Assembly (NCBI RefSeq): GCF_000498575.2
Contig: NZ_AWSQ01000001.1
Span: 150,703 to 214,702, forward strand
Length of the DNA stretch: 64,000 bases
Origin: Pseudomonas taeanensis MS-3
Lineage (GTDB): Bacteria; Pseudomonadota; Gammaproteobacteria; Pseudomonadales; Pseudomonadaceae
Direction of reading: 5' to 3'
Both the position numbers and the translations under genes were made by a program. Shown here in pieces: positions 54,550 through 64,000 of the stretch; position 1 is the first letter of the stretch; every line of letters starts with the position of its first letter. Under the pieces are notes generated by a model, which did not search any database, had not been told where the DNA came from, and saw only the letters and a list, made by a program, of their open reading frames with translations.

Positions 54550-54958
54550 GTCGGCCTCCGAGGTGAGTAATTGTTATGCCGCCATCATCGGGTTTTCAGC
54601 AAAGCACCGAGGTCCTACTCCGACTCGTTCGTATCCAAATCCGCCACCGTACAACGCCAACCGCCCTCTCACTCCGCCCCGAGAACCGGCCTGAGTTGAC
54701 CCTGTCCAGCTGCTCACGGCTGGTAAAACTCAGGGGCGGACAAGCCGTGACCGACCTCGCAGTTTTCGCCAACTGACGGCACCAAATACGACATTAGCGT
54801 TCTGTCAGCGACCCGACGAGTGGCAGCCCACAAACTCCAGCGCCATGATCCAGGCGCCCGCGCGCTGGCTAGCACCGCTTCGTCTCGCCTCGCCGTGCGG
54901 CCTAAGTCCCCGCCCCAGTACGGCCGGGAAACCTCGCACCTCTTGCTGGAAGCGCCCC
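54550..54958. other. Divergent gap sdaB / binding-protein gene
   Basis: About 410 bases holding the promoters of both divergent genes. Probably includes GbdR site(s), by analogy with P. aeruginosa; I could not define one. No gene or repeat. Confidence 0.4.
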
Positions 54959-55903
54959 ATGAAGCTGCAGAAGAATAAGAACTGGCTGCTGGCGGCAGCG
55001 TTGAGCACCCCGCTGCTGACTCAAGCTGCTGAACCCGCTAGCTGCGATGTCGTGCGTTTGGCCGACGTTGGCTGGACCGACCTAGTCGTCACCAACGCCG
55101 TCACCCGTGTACTGCTCAGTGACCTGGGCTACCGCACCAAGACCATGCAGCTGTCGGTGCCCGAGACCTATCAGGCCCTGCGTTACAACAATGTCGACGT
55201 CTTCCTCGACACCTGGATGCCCAGTTCGGAAGAAGGCATCCGCCCCTATCTGGACGACGGTTCGGTGGAACTGCTTGCGGTCAACCTGGAAGGCGCCAAG
55301 TACACCCTGGCGGTCAATCAGGCAGCCTACGAAGGAGGCCTGAAGGACTTCGCCGACATCGCCAAGTTCAAGGACCAGTTGGGTGGCAAGATCTACGGCA
55401 TCGAGCCGGGCAACAGCGGCAACAAGTCAATCCAGCAGATGATCGGCAAGAACGCCTTCGGCCTGGGTGACTTCAAGCTCGTCGAGTCCAGCGAGGACAA
55501 CATGATCCTGCATGTCAAACGCGCCGAGCACATCAAGAAATGGGCGGTGTTTCTCGGCTGGGAGCCGCACCCGATGAACAACCAGTTGTCGATGCACTAC
55601 CTGAGCGGTGGCGACGACTATTTCGGCCCCAACTTAGGTGGCGCCACCGTCTACACCAGTGTCCGCAAAGGCTATAGCGAGGAATGCCCGAACATCGGTC
55701 GGCTGCTGAAGAACCTGCGTTTCAGCCTACAGATGGAAAACGACCTGATGGAGGCACTGCTCAACCAGAACACCAACCCGCGACGCGAAGCCAAGGCCTG
55801 GTTGAAGGCCAATCCACAGATACGCGCCCAATGGCTGCAGGGCGTCACTCGGCGCGACGGCAGCGTGGCTGATATGCCCTCCAGTGACGGCAAAAAGCCA
55901 TAA
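54959..55903 (+). CDS. Choline/betaine-type periplasmic binding protein 1 (ChoX family)
   Basis: Secreted solute-binding protein of 314 aa, signal peptide MKLQKNKNWLLAAALSTPLL with cleavage near TQAAEP. Aromatic choline-box segments are present: RLADVGWTDLVV, FLDTWMPSSEE, NLEGAKYTLAV and VFLGWEPHPMNNQ. It resembles the third gene of the cbc system downstream (shared GKIYGIEPGN, VESSE and HYLSGGDD). It is separated from the ABC core by a 666-base gap with a MITE-like element, so it may be an independently regulated receptor using the same permease. Confidence 0.88.
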   Translation: MKLQKNKNWLLAAALSTPLLTQAAEPASCDVVRLADVGWTDLVVTNAVTRVLLSDLGYRTKTMQLSVPETYQALRYNNVDVFLDTWMPSSEEGIRPYLDDGSVELLAVNLEGAKYTLAVNQAAYEGGLKDFADIAKFKDQLGGKIYGIEPGNSGNKSIQQMIGKNAFGLGDFKLVESSEDNMILHVKRAEHIKKWAVFLGWEPHPMNNQLSMHYLSGGDDYFGPNLGGATVYTSVRKGYSEECPNIGRLLKNLRFSLQMENDLMEALLNQNTNPRREAKAWLKANPQIRAQWLQGVTRRDGSVADMPSSDGKKP

Positions 55904-55941
55904 ATTACAAATTTTTTCGATTCCGCCACAGCCCCCGGAGC

Positions 55942-56046
55942 ATGGCGACTGAACCCTTACCACAGGCTGTAAAGCAGGCCCTGTGCGGCCTGCAGCTTCG
56001 GCGTAGAGCCTATAAACTGTGGTAAGGTTTTTTAGCTAGTCGCCAT
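55942..56046. mobile_element. MITE-like palindromic element
   Basis: About 105 bases bounded by ATGGCGACT and AGTCGCCAT. Inside lie AACCCTTACCACAG / CTGTGGTAAGGTT arms and a central GCAGGCC / GGCCTGC. The whole can fold into one long imperfect hairpin ending in TTTTTT on the plus strand, so it could double as a terminator for the preceding gene. Confidence 0.6.
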
Positions 56047-56569
56047 GTCGCCACCCAACACGTCAACGTCGCAAAGCGACAATCGCGGCGACTCGAAGGC
56101 TATATCGTTGAGACAGCCGATTTCGTCGCTGTCGACTCTTAACAGGGCCGACAGACCAGAGTTCCCAGGCTCTGGACCGAAGAATAGATAGCGCTGGCGC
56201 CCCAACTTAGGCACCAGCCCAACAAGAAATTTCGGATGTACGCGCATCTCAGGGTGAGATGTGAAATACCAAAGGATTGGCCTTCGTAACTCTGCCAGAG
56301 GGTTTGGAAAGCAGTTTGCAATACGGCAAAGCAAAGCTCATTCAAGCGCATAGTCAAGCCACGCCCATGACCCTGACAGTCCATGGCGCGCCACTTGGCC
56401 TGTACCCGAATGCAGCCCAGTTCGCCACGACGCAGAACGCTATCCAAACCTTGGAACCAAGCCCACACTCACACAGGCAAGAACAGTCGACATCACCTGA
56501 AGCACGCTCTCGGGCGCACGACAGGTTCCGTGTAACTGATCTGGATGTCTACTGAAGGGGAACTATCCC
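56047..56569. other. Gap before cbcV; possible gene remnant
   Basis: About 520 bases of lower GC than neighbours. A minus-strand frame at 56032-56334 (containing WYFTSHPEMRVHPKFLVGLV and ending in the MITE-like element) reads like a piece of a protein but has no recognised family. The cbcV promoter must lie near the right end. Confidence 0.35.
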
Positions 56570-57766
56570 ATGAAATCTGGAAAAATCGTGGTCGAAAACC
56601 TGTTCAAGGTTTTTGGCGACAAACCGCAAGACGCCATCGACAAGGTCAAGCAAGGCTGGGGCAAGGATAAAGTCCTCGCCGAAACCGGCGCGGTAATCGG
56701 GGTGAGCGACGTCTCGTTCAGCGTCCAAGAGGGCGAAATCTTCGTCCTCATGGGCCTGTCGGGCTCCGGCAAATCAACCCTGATTCGTTTGATCAACCGG
56801 CTGATCGAGCCTTCCGGCGGCGATGTGTTCATCGACGGTCAGAACGTCGCCAAGATGACCAGCTCGGAACTCATCAGCCTGCGTCGCCGCGACATGAGCA
56901 TGGTGTTCCAGTCCTTCGCCCTGATGCCTTCACGCACCGTGCTGGACAATGCCGCCTTCGGCCTCGAGGTCGCAGGTGTCGGTCGCAAGGAGCGCGAAAA
57001 GCGTGCCATGGAGGTGCTCAAGGAAGTGGGTCTGGAAACCTTCGCCCAGATGCACCCCCATGAGCTCTCCGGTGGTATGCAGCAGCGCGTCGGCTTGGCC
57101 CGGGCCCTGGCGGTCGACCCCTCGATGATGATCATGGACGAGGCGTTTTCCGCCCTCGACCCACTCAAGCGCCGCGAAATGCAGGACCTGTTGCTTGAGC
57201 TGCAGAAAGTCCACCGCCGCACCATCATCTTCGTCTCCCACGACATCGAGGAGGCCATGCGAATCGGTAATCGCATCGCCATCATGGAGGGCGGCAAGCT
57301 GGTTCAGGTCGGCACTCCGCAAGAGCTGGTCGACAACCCGGCCAATGACTACGTGCGCAACTTCTTCGATACCGTCGACACCAACCGCTATCTCACCGCT
57401 GGCCAGCTGATGGCCAACAGCGTGCCGGTCTTCGTGCATAACGGAGTGGCTCCAGACGCCCAGACTGTCTCGCAAAAACTGCAGGAGCTGGACAAGCACT
57501 ACGCCTTCATCGTTGATGGCAACAATCGCTTCTACGGCTCCATCAGCCTGGAGAAGATCGCCCTGCTGGTCGAGGGTGGTCAGTCCTGCAAGCTCGACCA
57601 GAGCGTGGTCAAGCAGATCACCCCCGTGCCGGAAGATATGCCCCTTGATCAGGTAATCGAGCGCCTGGTGATCAACGAAGGGCCGATCCCGGTCGTCGGT
57701 GGCAACGGCCAATACTCTGGCGCTATCAGCAAGGGTCGCCTGCTGACCCGCATGCAGGGAGAATGA
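56570..57766 (+). CDS. cbcV: Choline/betaine ABC transporter ATPase
   Basis: ATPase of an OpuA/ProV-type quaternary amine importer, 398 aa. Walker A GLSGSGKSTL, Q-loop FQSFALMPSRTV, signature LSGGMQQRVG, Walker B MMIMDEAFSALD, His switch VSHDIEEA, followed by a C-terminal CBS-domain pair (about 280-395), the usual ionic-strength/nucleotide sensor. GGGGAACTATCCC precedes the ATG. It ends two bases before the permease start. Gene order here is ATPase, permease, binding protein. Confidence 0.93.
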   Translation: MKSGKIVVENLFKVFGDKPQDAIDKVKQGWGKDKVLAETGAVIGVSDVSFSVQEGEIFVLMGLSGSGKSTLIRLINRLIEPSGGDVFIDGQNVAKMTSSELISLRRRDMSMVFQSFALMPSRTVLDNAAFGLEVAGVGRKEREKRAMEVLKEVGLETFAQMHPHELSGGMQQRVGLARALAVDPSMMIMDEAFSALDPLKRREMQDLLLELQKVHRRTIIFVSHDIEEAMRIGNRIAIMEGGKLVQVGTPQELVDNPANDYVRNFFDTVDTNRYLTAGQLMANSVPVFVHNGVAPDAQTVSQKLQELDKHYAFIVDGNNRFYGSISLEKIALLVEGGQSCKLDQSVVKQITPVPEDMPLDQVIERLVINEGPIPVVGGNGQYSGAISKGRLLTRMQGE

Positions 57767-57767
57767 C

Positions 57768-58649
57768 ATGAGCGAGAAAAAACTCGACCTGGGCAGCTGG
57801 GTCAATGACGGCGTTCAACACCTGCTGGACAACTACAGCAACGGCTTCGACAGCATTGGTAGCGTGGTCAGCTCCTTTTCCGAAGGCATCGAGGCCATCC
57901 TCATGCTGCCGCCGGCCTGGTTGCTGATTGCCATCTTCGTCGGCCTCGGCCTGTGGCGTATTGGCGCCCGGTTTGCTGCCTTTACCGCCGTGTCCTTCAT
58001 CCTGATTGTCCTCACCGACTTCTGGGAGCAGACGGTGGTCACCCTCGGGCTGACCTTCTCCGCCACCCTGATCAGCCTCTTGCTGGGCATCCCTCTGGGC
58101 ATCTGGGCCGCCAAGAGTGAGCGTGTGGCGACCATCATCCGTCCCATCCTCGACTTCATGCAGACCATGCCTGCGTTCGTCTACCTGATTCCGGCCGCCA
58201 TGCTGTTCGGCCTCGGCCGGGTACCGGGGATCATCGCCACGGTTATTTTCGCCATGCCGCCTGCGGTACGCCTGACCAGCCTGGGCATTCGTCAGGTCAA
58301 CAAGGAAATCGTCGAGGCCGGCCAGTCCTTCGGCTGCAGCAAGGCCCAGCTGCTATTCAAGGTCCAGCTGCCCAGCGCCATGCCGTCGATCATGGCTGGG
58401 GTCAACCAGACCATCATGATGGCCCTGTCGATGGTGATCATTGCCTCGATGGTCGGCGCCGGCGGCCTGGGTAACGATGTGCTCGCCAGTATCCAGCGCC
58501 TGGACATCGGTCTAGGCTTCGAGAGCGGCATGGCCGTGGTGCTGCTGGCGATCATCCTCGACCGCATTACCGAAAGCTTCGGTACCAAGCAGACCGAGAA
58601 ACGTAGCACCCTGTTCAGCTGGGTCAGCGCAAAATTGCAACGCCAGTAA
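57768..58649 (+). CDS. cbcW: Choline/betaine ABC transporter permease
   Basis: Inner-membrane permease of 293 aa with multiple helices and the ProW/OpuAB EAA loop (EAGQSFGCSKAQLLFKVQLP). The sequence MQTMPAFVYLIPAAMLFGLG is characteristic of quaternary amine permeases. ATG at 57768 within a GACATGAGCG overlap-like junction with cbcV. Works with CbcV and one or more of the three binding proteins. Confidence 0.93.
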   Translation: MSEKKLDLGSWVNDGVQHLLDNYSNGFDSIGSVVSSFSEGIEAILMLPPAWLLIAIFVGLGLWRIGARFAAFTAVSFILIVLTDFWEQTVVTLGLTFSATLISLLLGIPLGIWAAKSERVATIIRPILDFMQTMPAFVYLIPAAMLFGLGRVPGIIATVIFAMPPAVRLTSLGIRQVNKEIVEAGQSFGCSKAQLLFKVQLPSAMPSIMAGVNQTIMMALSMVIIASMVGAGGLGNDVLASIQRLDIGLGFESGMAVVLLAIILDRITESFGTKQTEKRSTLFSWVSAKLQRQ

Positions 58650-58685
58650 GACATTCACCTTATCCATTCACACAGGGAGTCATAA

Positions 58686-59630
58686 ATGAACAAGTTGAAA
58701 ACCGTTGCTGGAGTTGGCCTGCTGTCCTGCACGCTACTGCAAAGCGCCTGGGCACAGGAGCCGGAAAGCTGCCAGCAGGTACGCTTCGCCGAGATCGGCT
58801 GGGCCGACATTGCGGCCACCACCGGTGTCGCCATGACCCTGACCGAAGGCCTGGGCTACAAGCCACGCAAGATCATGGCCTCGGTGCCGATCGCCTTCAC
58901 CGGCGTGCAAAAAAGCCAGATCGATGTATTTCTCGGCTACTGGGCGCCGTCGATGGACGCGGTGATCGAGCCCTTCACCAAGGACAACGGCGTCAAGGTA
59001 CTGCCCAAGGCCAACCTGGAAGGCGCCAAGTACACTCTGGCGGTACCGACCTACGCGGCTGAAGCAGGCCTGAAGAGCTTCCAGGACATCGCCAAGTTCC
59101 AGAAAGAACTCGACGGCAAGATCTACGGCATCGAGCCAGGCAACGACGGCAACCTGCTGATCGAAAAAATGATCAAGGATGACCAGTTCGGCATGGGCAA
59201 ATTCCGCATGGTCGAATCCAGCGAAGCCGGCATGCTGGTACAGGTGCAACGCGCAGTGAAGAAGAAGCAGCCAGTGGTATTCCTCGGCTGGGCACCGCAC
59301 CCGATGAACACCCAGTTCGACATCACCTACCTGTCCGGCGGCGATGACGTGTTCGGTCCGGACTACGGCGCCGCCAAGGTCTACACCGTGGTACCACCGG
59401 ATTACGAAGCACGCTGCCCCAACGTCGGCAAACTGCTGAACAATCTGCAGTTCAGTGTCGAGATCGAAAGCCAGCTGATGGAAAAAGTGCTGGAGAAAGA
59501 AGACCCGGCCACCGTGGCCAAGAACTGGATCAAGGCCAACCCTGAGTCCCTCGACAAGTGGCTGGCAGGCGTCACCACCTACGACGGCAAGGATGGCGCT
59601 GCCGCCGTCAAGAAATACGTCGGTCTGTAA
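58686..59630 (+). CDS. cbcX: Choline/betaine periplasmic binding protein 2 (CbcX-type)
   Basis: Secreted receptor of 314 aa; signal peptide ending in QSAWAQEP. ChoX-like aromatic segments: RFAEIGWADIAA, FLGYWAPSMDA, NLEGAKYTLAV, VFLGWAPHPMNTQ. It follows the permease by 36 bases with GGGAG before the ATG, so it is the dedicated receptor of the cbc transporter. A shuffled hairpin (CCCG-CTGGC / GCCAG-CGGG) after the stop may end the transcript. Confidence 0.92.
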   Translation: MNKLKTVAGVGLLSCTLLQSAWAQEPESCQQVRFAEIGWADIAATTGVAMTLTEGLGYKPRKIMASVPIAFTGVQKSQIDVFLGYWAPSMDAVIEPFTKDNGVKVLPKANLEGAKYTLAVPTYAAEAGLKSFQDIAKFQKELDGKIYGIEPGNDGNLLIEKMIKDDQFGMGKFRMVESSEAGMLVQVQRAVKKKQPVVFLGWAPHPMNTQFDITYLSGGDDVFGPDYGAAKVYTVVPPDYEARCPNVGKLLNNLQFSVEIESQLMEKVLEKEDPATVAKNWIKANPESLDKWLAGVTTYDGKDGAAAVKKYVGL

Positions 59631-59909
59631 AAACTCTGACCCGCCTGGCCTCCGCGCCAGACGGGGCAGGTGAAGCCACGGTACGCGCAGTTGTTACCGC
59701 TACTGCGCAGCAAGATGGATGGACATCGTTGAACCCGGACTGACCAGGCCCAACGGCGATCATCCACCTGGCCAAGGCTTCTCCAGCGGCTCAGCAATGC
59801 AGGGGCACAGTATCCCTGCTGCTAGCTAACCGGCCGCCGCAACACCCGCAATCAGAACGAGCCAGCAACACAGCTGAACTGCCACTCTCACTGATGGAGC
59901 ACCAAATTA

Positions 59910-60767
59910 ATGCGCAAACTATCCACCTTCTGTCTGAAAAGCCTTGGCGTTGCTGCCCTGGCACTGGGCATGTCCACAGCCATGGCTGCGGAAAAGCCCA
60001 CATTGAAACTCGGCTACGTCAACGGCTGGGACGACAGCGTCGCGACCACCAACGTCGCCGGTGAGATCCTCAAGAGCAAACTCGGTTACACGGTTGAACT
60101 GAAGCCAGTTGAACCCGCCATCATGTGGCAAGGCGTGGCCCGCGGCGATCTGGACGCGACCCTCACCGCCTGGCTGCCGGTCACCCACGCCGACTACTAC
60201 GCCAAGATGAAAGACAAGGTGGTGGTACTCGGCAGCAACTACGAAGGCGCAAAAATCGGCCTGGTAGTGCCCGACTACGTCGAAGCCAAGAGCATCGAAG
60301 ACCTGAACAAGTACAACAAGGAATTCGACGGCAAGATCACCGGCATCGACGCTGGTGCCGGCATCATGAGCCGCACCGAAGAAGCCATCGAGAAATACAA
60401 GCTGGACTACAAGCTGATGCCGAGCTCCGGCCCAGCCATGACCATTGCCCTGGCCCGCGCAGAGAAGAAGAAAGAAGCCATCGTAGTCCCCGGCTGGATT
60501 CCACACTGGATGTTCGCCAAGTGGAAACTGCGCTTCCTTGAAGACCCGCAGAATGTCTATGGTGCCGCCGAGCACGTCGACACTGTGGCCAACCCTGCTC
60601 TGGAAGCCAAAGCCCCTGAGGCCGCCGCTTTCCTGAAGAAGTTTTCCTGGGGCCCAGAAGAAATTGGCAGTGTGATGCTGGCCGTCAGCGAAGGCGCCAA
60701 GCCGGAGCAAGCCGCTAAAGACTGGATCGCTAAGAATCCGGATCGCGTTGCCGAGTGGTTGAAATAA
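59910..60767 (+). CDS. Glycine betaine-type binding protein 3 (OpuAC-like)
   Basis: Secreted receptor of 285 aa with signal peptide (ending STAMAAEKP). It belongs to a different branch from the two ChoX-like receptors: GYVNGWDDSVATTNV, LTAWLPVTHADYY and VPGWIPHWMFAKW resemble the tryptophan box of OpuAC-type betaine receptors. 279 bases after cbcX, with its own terminator. In Pseudomonas, orphan receptors for carnitine or betaine share the CbcWV core; that is the simplest role here. Confidence 0.88.
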   Translation: MRKLSTFCLKSLGVAALALGMSTAMAAEKPTLKLGYVNGWDDSVATTNVAGEILKSKLGYTVELKPVEPAIMWQGVARGDLDATLTAWLPVTHADYYAKMKDKVVVLGSNYEGAKIGLVVPDYVEAKSIEDLNKYNKEFDGKITGIDAGAGIMSRTEEAIEKYKLDYKLMPSSGPAMTIALARAEKKKEAIVVPGWIPHWMFAKWKLRFLEDPQNVYGAAEHVDTVANPALEAKAPEAAAFLKKFSWGPEEIGSVMLAVSEGAKPEQAAKDWIAKNPDRVAEWLK

Positions 60768-60785
60768 ACCCCTACCGCGCGGTAT

Positions 60786-60819
60786 AGACAAAGCGGGCTT
60801 CGGCCCGCTTTGTCTTTTC
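60786..60819 (+). terminator. Terminator of binding protein 3
   Basis: GACAAAGCGGGC / GCCCGCTTTGTC 12-bp perfect stem (60787-60798, 60803-60814), TTCG loop, followed by TTTTCT. Confidence 0.95.
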
Positions 60820-60937
60820 TGCCAAAAAAACCTGTTCAGCCGTTCTCTGGCCCGGCCATTGCTCTCGGCACACCCAGCGCCAGCGAGCACCGGCATATCC
60901 CTAACCGACAAGTCGCCCGCGAAACCGGCAGCCTTGA

Positions 60938-60955
60938 TTGATCGACCAATAAAAA
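60938..60955 (+). promoter_or_regulatory. Probable BetI operator upstream of betI
   Basis: TTGATCGACCAATAAAAA, with an imperfect palindrome ATTGATCGACCAAT (60937-60950). It resembles the stronger site before betB, 15 of 18 positions, and lies 53-70 bases before the betI ATG, suiting autorepression. Confidence 0.6.
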
Positions 60956-61007
60956 ACAACCTAGACTGCGCCCATCCTGGGGGATACCCCTATCGATGGA
61001 GAGCTCG

Positions 61008-61598
61008 ATGCCCAAGATCGGAATGCAACCGATCCGCCGCTCGCAACTGATCGCGGCCACCCTAGAAGCAGTCGACCAAGTCGGCATGAGCGATGCCAGC
61101 ATCGCCTATATAGCCCGGCTCGCAGGCGTGTCCAATGGCATCATCAGCCATTACTTCAAGGACAAGAACGGCCTCCTGGAAGCTACCATGCGTCACCTGA
61201 TGCAGGCACTCAACGCCTCCATGCGCAGGCGCCGCGCCATGCAGCCAGATGACAGCCCACGTGCTCACCTGCGCGCGATCGTCGACAGCAACTTCGACGA
61301 CAGTCAGGTCAACGGTCCGGCGATGAAAACCTGGCTGGCATTCTGGGCCTCCAGCATGCACCAACCCTCCCTGAACCGCCTGCAACGGATCAACGATCAT
61401 CGCCTGTATTCCAACCTCTGCGGGCAATTCCGCCGTGCGTTGCCGCAAGAATCCGCCCGCGCTGCCGCTCGCGGCCTGGCTGCGCTGATCGATGGCCTGT
61501 GGTTGCGCGGCGCCCTGTCCGGCGAAGCCTTCGACATCCAGCAGGCCGTGCAGATCGCCTATGACTACCTCGACCAACAATTGGCCAAGGCCGAGTAG
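61008..61598 (+). CDS. betI: BetI, choline-sensing TetR-type repressor
   Basis: TetR-family repressor of 196 aa of the bet genes, released by choline. N-terminal helix-turn-helix ([20 protein letters not shown]) and a ligand domain with [20 protein letters not shown]. Start at 61008 chosen: GGAG lies about 8 bases upstream and length then matches known BetI; an upstream ATG at 60996 would add four residues. Divided from betB by about 460 bases. Confidence 0.95.
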   Translation: MPKIGMQPIRRSQLIAATLEAVDQVGMSDASIAYIARLAGVSNGIISHYFKDKNGLLEATMRHLMQALNASMRRRRAMQPDDSPRAHLRAIVDSNFDDSQVNGPAMKTWLAFWASSMHQPSLNRLQRINDHRLYSNLCGQFRRALPQESARAAARGLAALIDGLWLRGALSGEAFDIQQAVQIAYDYLDQQLAKAE

Positions 61599-62060
61599 CC
61601 AGATGAACGGCGCAAGCGCCACGCCTCAGCATGCCGTGGTGCCATGCTGCTGACTGATGCACAACGCCGCGTCAGCTAACGCAGCTCAGTGCAGGCACGC
61701 CCCCGTGCGCAGCCTTGCCCCCGCTCAGAAAACCCCGACTCAGGCGTCCGCCACGTCCAGGTAGACAGTAGCGCAACCATATCCAGCGCGCCCTGGCAGT
61801 CCCGCTCACGCCAACGACCGCTGGCACGCAACCTAACACCTCGATAGCGCACCGCTTGAGTCGCTCAAAAGCGCCCTCGACTGGCATGATTGCGACACCT
61901 GGGTTTTTATTGTTTGAACGTTCAATAAAAACCAAGTAGCCTAAAATTCGATCTACTCTGACCTGGCAACAGCAGCCCACATAGCCAGTTCATCCGCCCA
62001 AGCCGCGCTCCAAGCGCCGGCTGCCAGGCGCAAACCACACAGACAAGAGAGGACTCACCC
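61599..62060. other. betI-betB intergenic region
   Basis: About 460 bases, no gene supported. It contains the BetI palindrome at 61904-61931 and the betB promoter. Confidence 0.5.
61904..61931 (+). promoter_or_regulatory. BetI operator upstream of betB
   Basis: TTTTTATTG (61904-61912) and CAATAAAAA (61923-61931) are inverted repeats around an inner perfect palindrome TTGAACGTTCAA (61914-61925). This fits the described BetI operator of Pseudomonas and E. coli. It lies about 130-157 bases before the betB ATG. Confidence 0.8.
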
Positions 62061-63533
62061 ATGGCCCGATTCGACGACCAGCAGCTCTATATTGGCGGAC
62101 GCTATGTCGCTGCCAGCAGCGGCGCTTCATTCGAAACCATCAACCCGGCCAACGGTGAAGTGCTCGCCAATGTTCAGCGCGCCAGCAAAGAAGACGTCGA
62201 CCAAGCCGTGGCAAGCGCCGCTGCCGGACAGAAGGTCTGGGCGGCGATGACCGCCATGCAACGCTCACGCATCCTGCGCAAGGCGGTGGACATTCTCCGC
62301 GCCCGCAATGACGAGCTGGCCGAGCTGGAAACTCTCGACACCGGTAAGCCACTGTCGGAAACCCAGTCCGTGGATATCGTCACCGGCACCGACGTACTGG
62401 AGTACTACGCCGGTCTGATCCCCGCCCTCGAAGGCCAGCAGATCCCGCTGCGCGACACCTCCTTCGTCTACACCCGCCGCGAGCCGCTGGGCGTGGTCGC
62501 CGGCATCGGCGCGTGGAACTACCCGATTCAGATCGCCCTGTGGAAATCCGCCCCGGCCCTGGCCGCCGGCAACGCGATGATTTTCAAGCCCAGCGAAGTC
62601 ACCCCGCTCAGCGTGCTCAAGCTGGCGGAAATCTACAGCGAAGCCGGCCTGCCGGATGGCGTGTTCAACGTGCTCACGGGCAGCGGTCGGGAAGTCGGCC
62701 AGTGGCTTACCGAACACCCGGGTATCGCCAAGATTTCCTTCACCGGCGGCACCACCACCGGCAAGAAGGTCATGGCCAGCGCCTCCGGCTCGACGCTGAA
62801 GGAAGTGACCATGGAATTGGGCGGCAAGTCGCCGCTGATCATCTTCGAAGATGCCGATCTCAACCGCGCCGCCGACATCGCCATGATGGCCAACTTCTAC
62901 AGCTCCGGTCAGGTCTGCACCAACGGCACCCGGGTATTCATCCCGCGCGCGCTGCAGGCACGTTTCGAAGCCAAGGTGCTGGAGCGGGTCAAACGCATTC
63001 GCCTGGGCAACCCCGAGAACGCCGAGACCAACTTCGGCCCACTGGTCAGCTTCGCCCACATGGAAAGCGTGCTCGATTACATCGCGATCGGTCGCAAGGA
63101 AGGCGCCCGCCTGCTGTGCGGTGGCGAGCGGGTGACCGATGGTGAATTCGGCCAGGGCGCCTACGTCGCGCCGACCGTGTTCACCGATTGCACGGATGAC
63201 ATGACCATCGTGCGCGAGGAGATCTTTGGCCCGGTGATGAGCATCCTCGCCTACGACAGCGAAGAAGAAGTGATCCGCCGCGCCAACGACAGCGACTATG
63301 GCCTCGCCGCAGGCCTGGTAACGCGCGACCTGACGCGCGCACATCGGGTCATCCACAGCCTGGAAGCCGGTATCTGCTGGATCAACACCTGGGGCGAATC
63401 GGCGGCAGAAATGCCGGTAGGCGGTTACAAGCAGTCGGGCGTCGGCCGCGAAAACGGCGTGGCCACCCTGGAGCATTACACCCAGATCAAATCCGTGCAG
63501 GTGGAACTGGGCGACTACGCCTCGGTGTTCTGA
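62061..63533 (+). CDS. betB: Betaine aldehyde dehydrogenase
   Basis: NAD(P)-dependent dehydrogenase of 490 aa oxidising betaine aldehyde to glycine betaine. Aldehyde dehydrogenase hallmarks: [21 protein letters not shown], catalytic Glu in MELGGKSPL, catalytic Cys in [12 protein letters not shown]-terminal [31 protein letters not shown] precedes the ATG. Followed by a REP-like palindrome and betA. Confidence 0.96.
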   Translation: MARFDDQQLYIGGRYVAASSGASFETINPANGEVLANVQRASKEDVDQAVASAAAGQKVWAAMTAMQRSRILRKAVDILRARNDELAELETLDTGKPLSETQSVDIVTGTDVLEYYAGLIPALEGQQIPLRDTSFVYTRREPLGVVAGIGAWNYPIQIALWKSAPALAAGNAMIFKPSEVTPLSVLKLAEIYSEAGLPDGVFNVLTGSGREVGQWLTEHPGIAKISFTGGTTTGKKVMASASGSTLKEVTMELGGKSPLIIFEDADLNRAADIAMMANFYSSGQVCTNGTRVFIPRALQARFEAKVLERVKRIRLGNPENAETNFGPLVSFAHMESVLDYIAIGRKEGARLLCGGERVTDGEFGQGAYVAPTVFTDCTDDMTIVREEIFGPVMSILAYDSEEEVIRRANDSDYGLAAGLVTRDLTRAHRVIHSLEAGICWINTWGESAAEMPVGGYKQSGVGRENGVATLEHYTQIKSVQVELGDYASVF

Positions 63534-63550
63534 CCCAGGCTGAACGCTGA

Positions 63551-64000
<450 letters not shown>

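Overview
The window is a high-GC chromosome segment of a Pseudomonas-type gammaproteobacterium. It carries the conserved Pseudomonas glycine betaine catabolism locus: gbcA/gbcB, a dipeptidase-fold gene, a small conserved gene, dgcA/dgcB, an ETF pair, gbdR, sdaB, the choline/betaine ABC transporter and betI-betB-betA. The ltaE and glyA genes that usually accompany it are also present. Typical Pseudomonas palindromic repeats (GTAGCCCGGATGC type and GTGGGAGCGGGC type) lie between genes. Assignments rest on reading the translations and on remembered family features; no search was run.

Region by region: (1) 1-16 kb is a creatinine/creatine module. It has the 5' part of glyA, a divergent GlxA/AraC regulator (SouR-like), a dCache chemoreceptor, an SSS symporter with a 37-aa partner, a BCCT carrier, creatininase (crnA), creatinase (creA), a four-gene polyamine-type ABC transporter, a creatinase remnant and a second GlxA/AraC regulator (CahR-like). 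(2) 16-31 kb is accessory: two more chemoreceptors, an almost featureless 1.2 kb stretch, ltaE, a periplasmic nirK - PdxH-like - sorA - sorB cluster behind an ANR/DNR-type box, an EF-G-like GTPase, a GFA protein and a large lipoprotein. (3) 31-40 kb: DNA polymerase II, an MscS channel, a ClyA/HBL-type alpha-pore-forming toxin candidate, an NCS2 nucleobase permease and a glutathione transferase. (4) 40-64 kb is betaine and choline catabolism, ending inside betA.

The metabolism is convergent. Choline goes to glycine betaine (BetA, BetB), then to dimethylglycine (GbcAB), then to sarcosine (DgcAB with the ETF). Creatinine goes to creatine (CrnA), then to sarcosine plus urea (CreA). Sarcosine oxidation then yields glycine and C1 units that GlyA turns into serine, and SdaB makes pyruvate. 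Three paralogous GlxA/AraC regulators flank the three branches.

The most unusual features are: a duplicated creatinase promoter plus truncated creatinase placed upstream of the ABC operon; a 25-bp-stem hairpin overlapping the start of a permease gene; a 69-bp direct repeat of the EF-G-like gene's 3' end bracketing a chemoreceptor gene; the nirK-sorAB cluster; the toxin candidate; a BetI-like operator sequence upstream of gbdR; and a dipeptidase-fold protein lacking part of its metal site.
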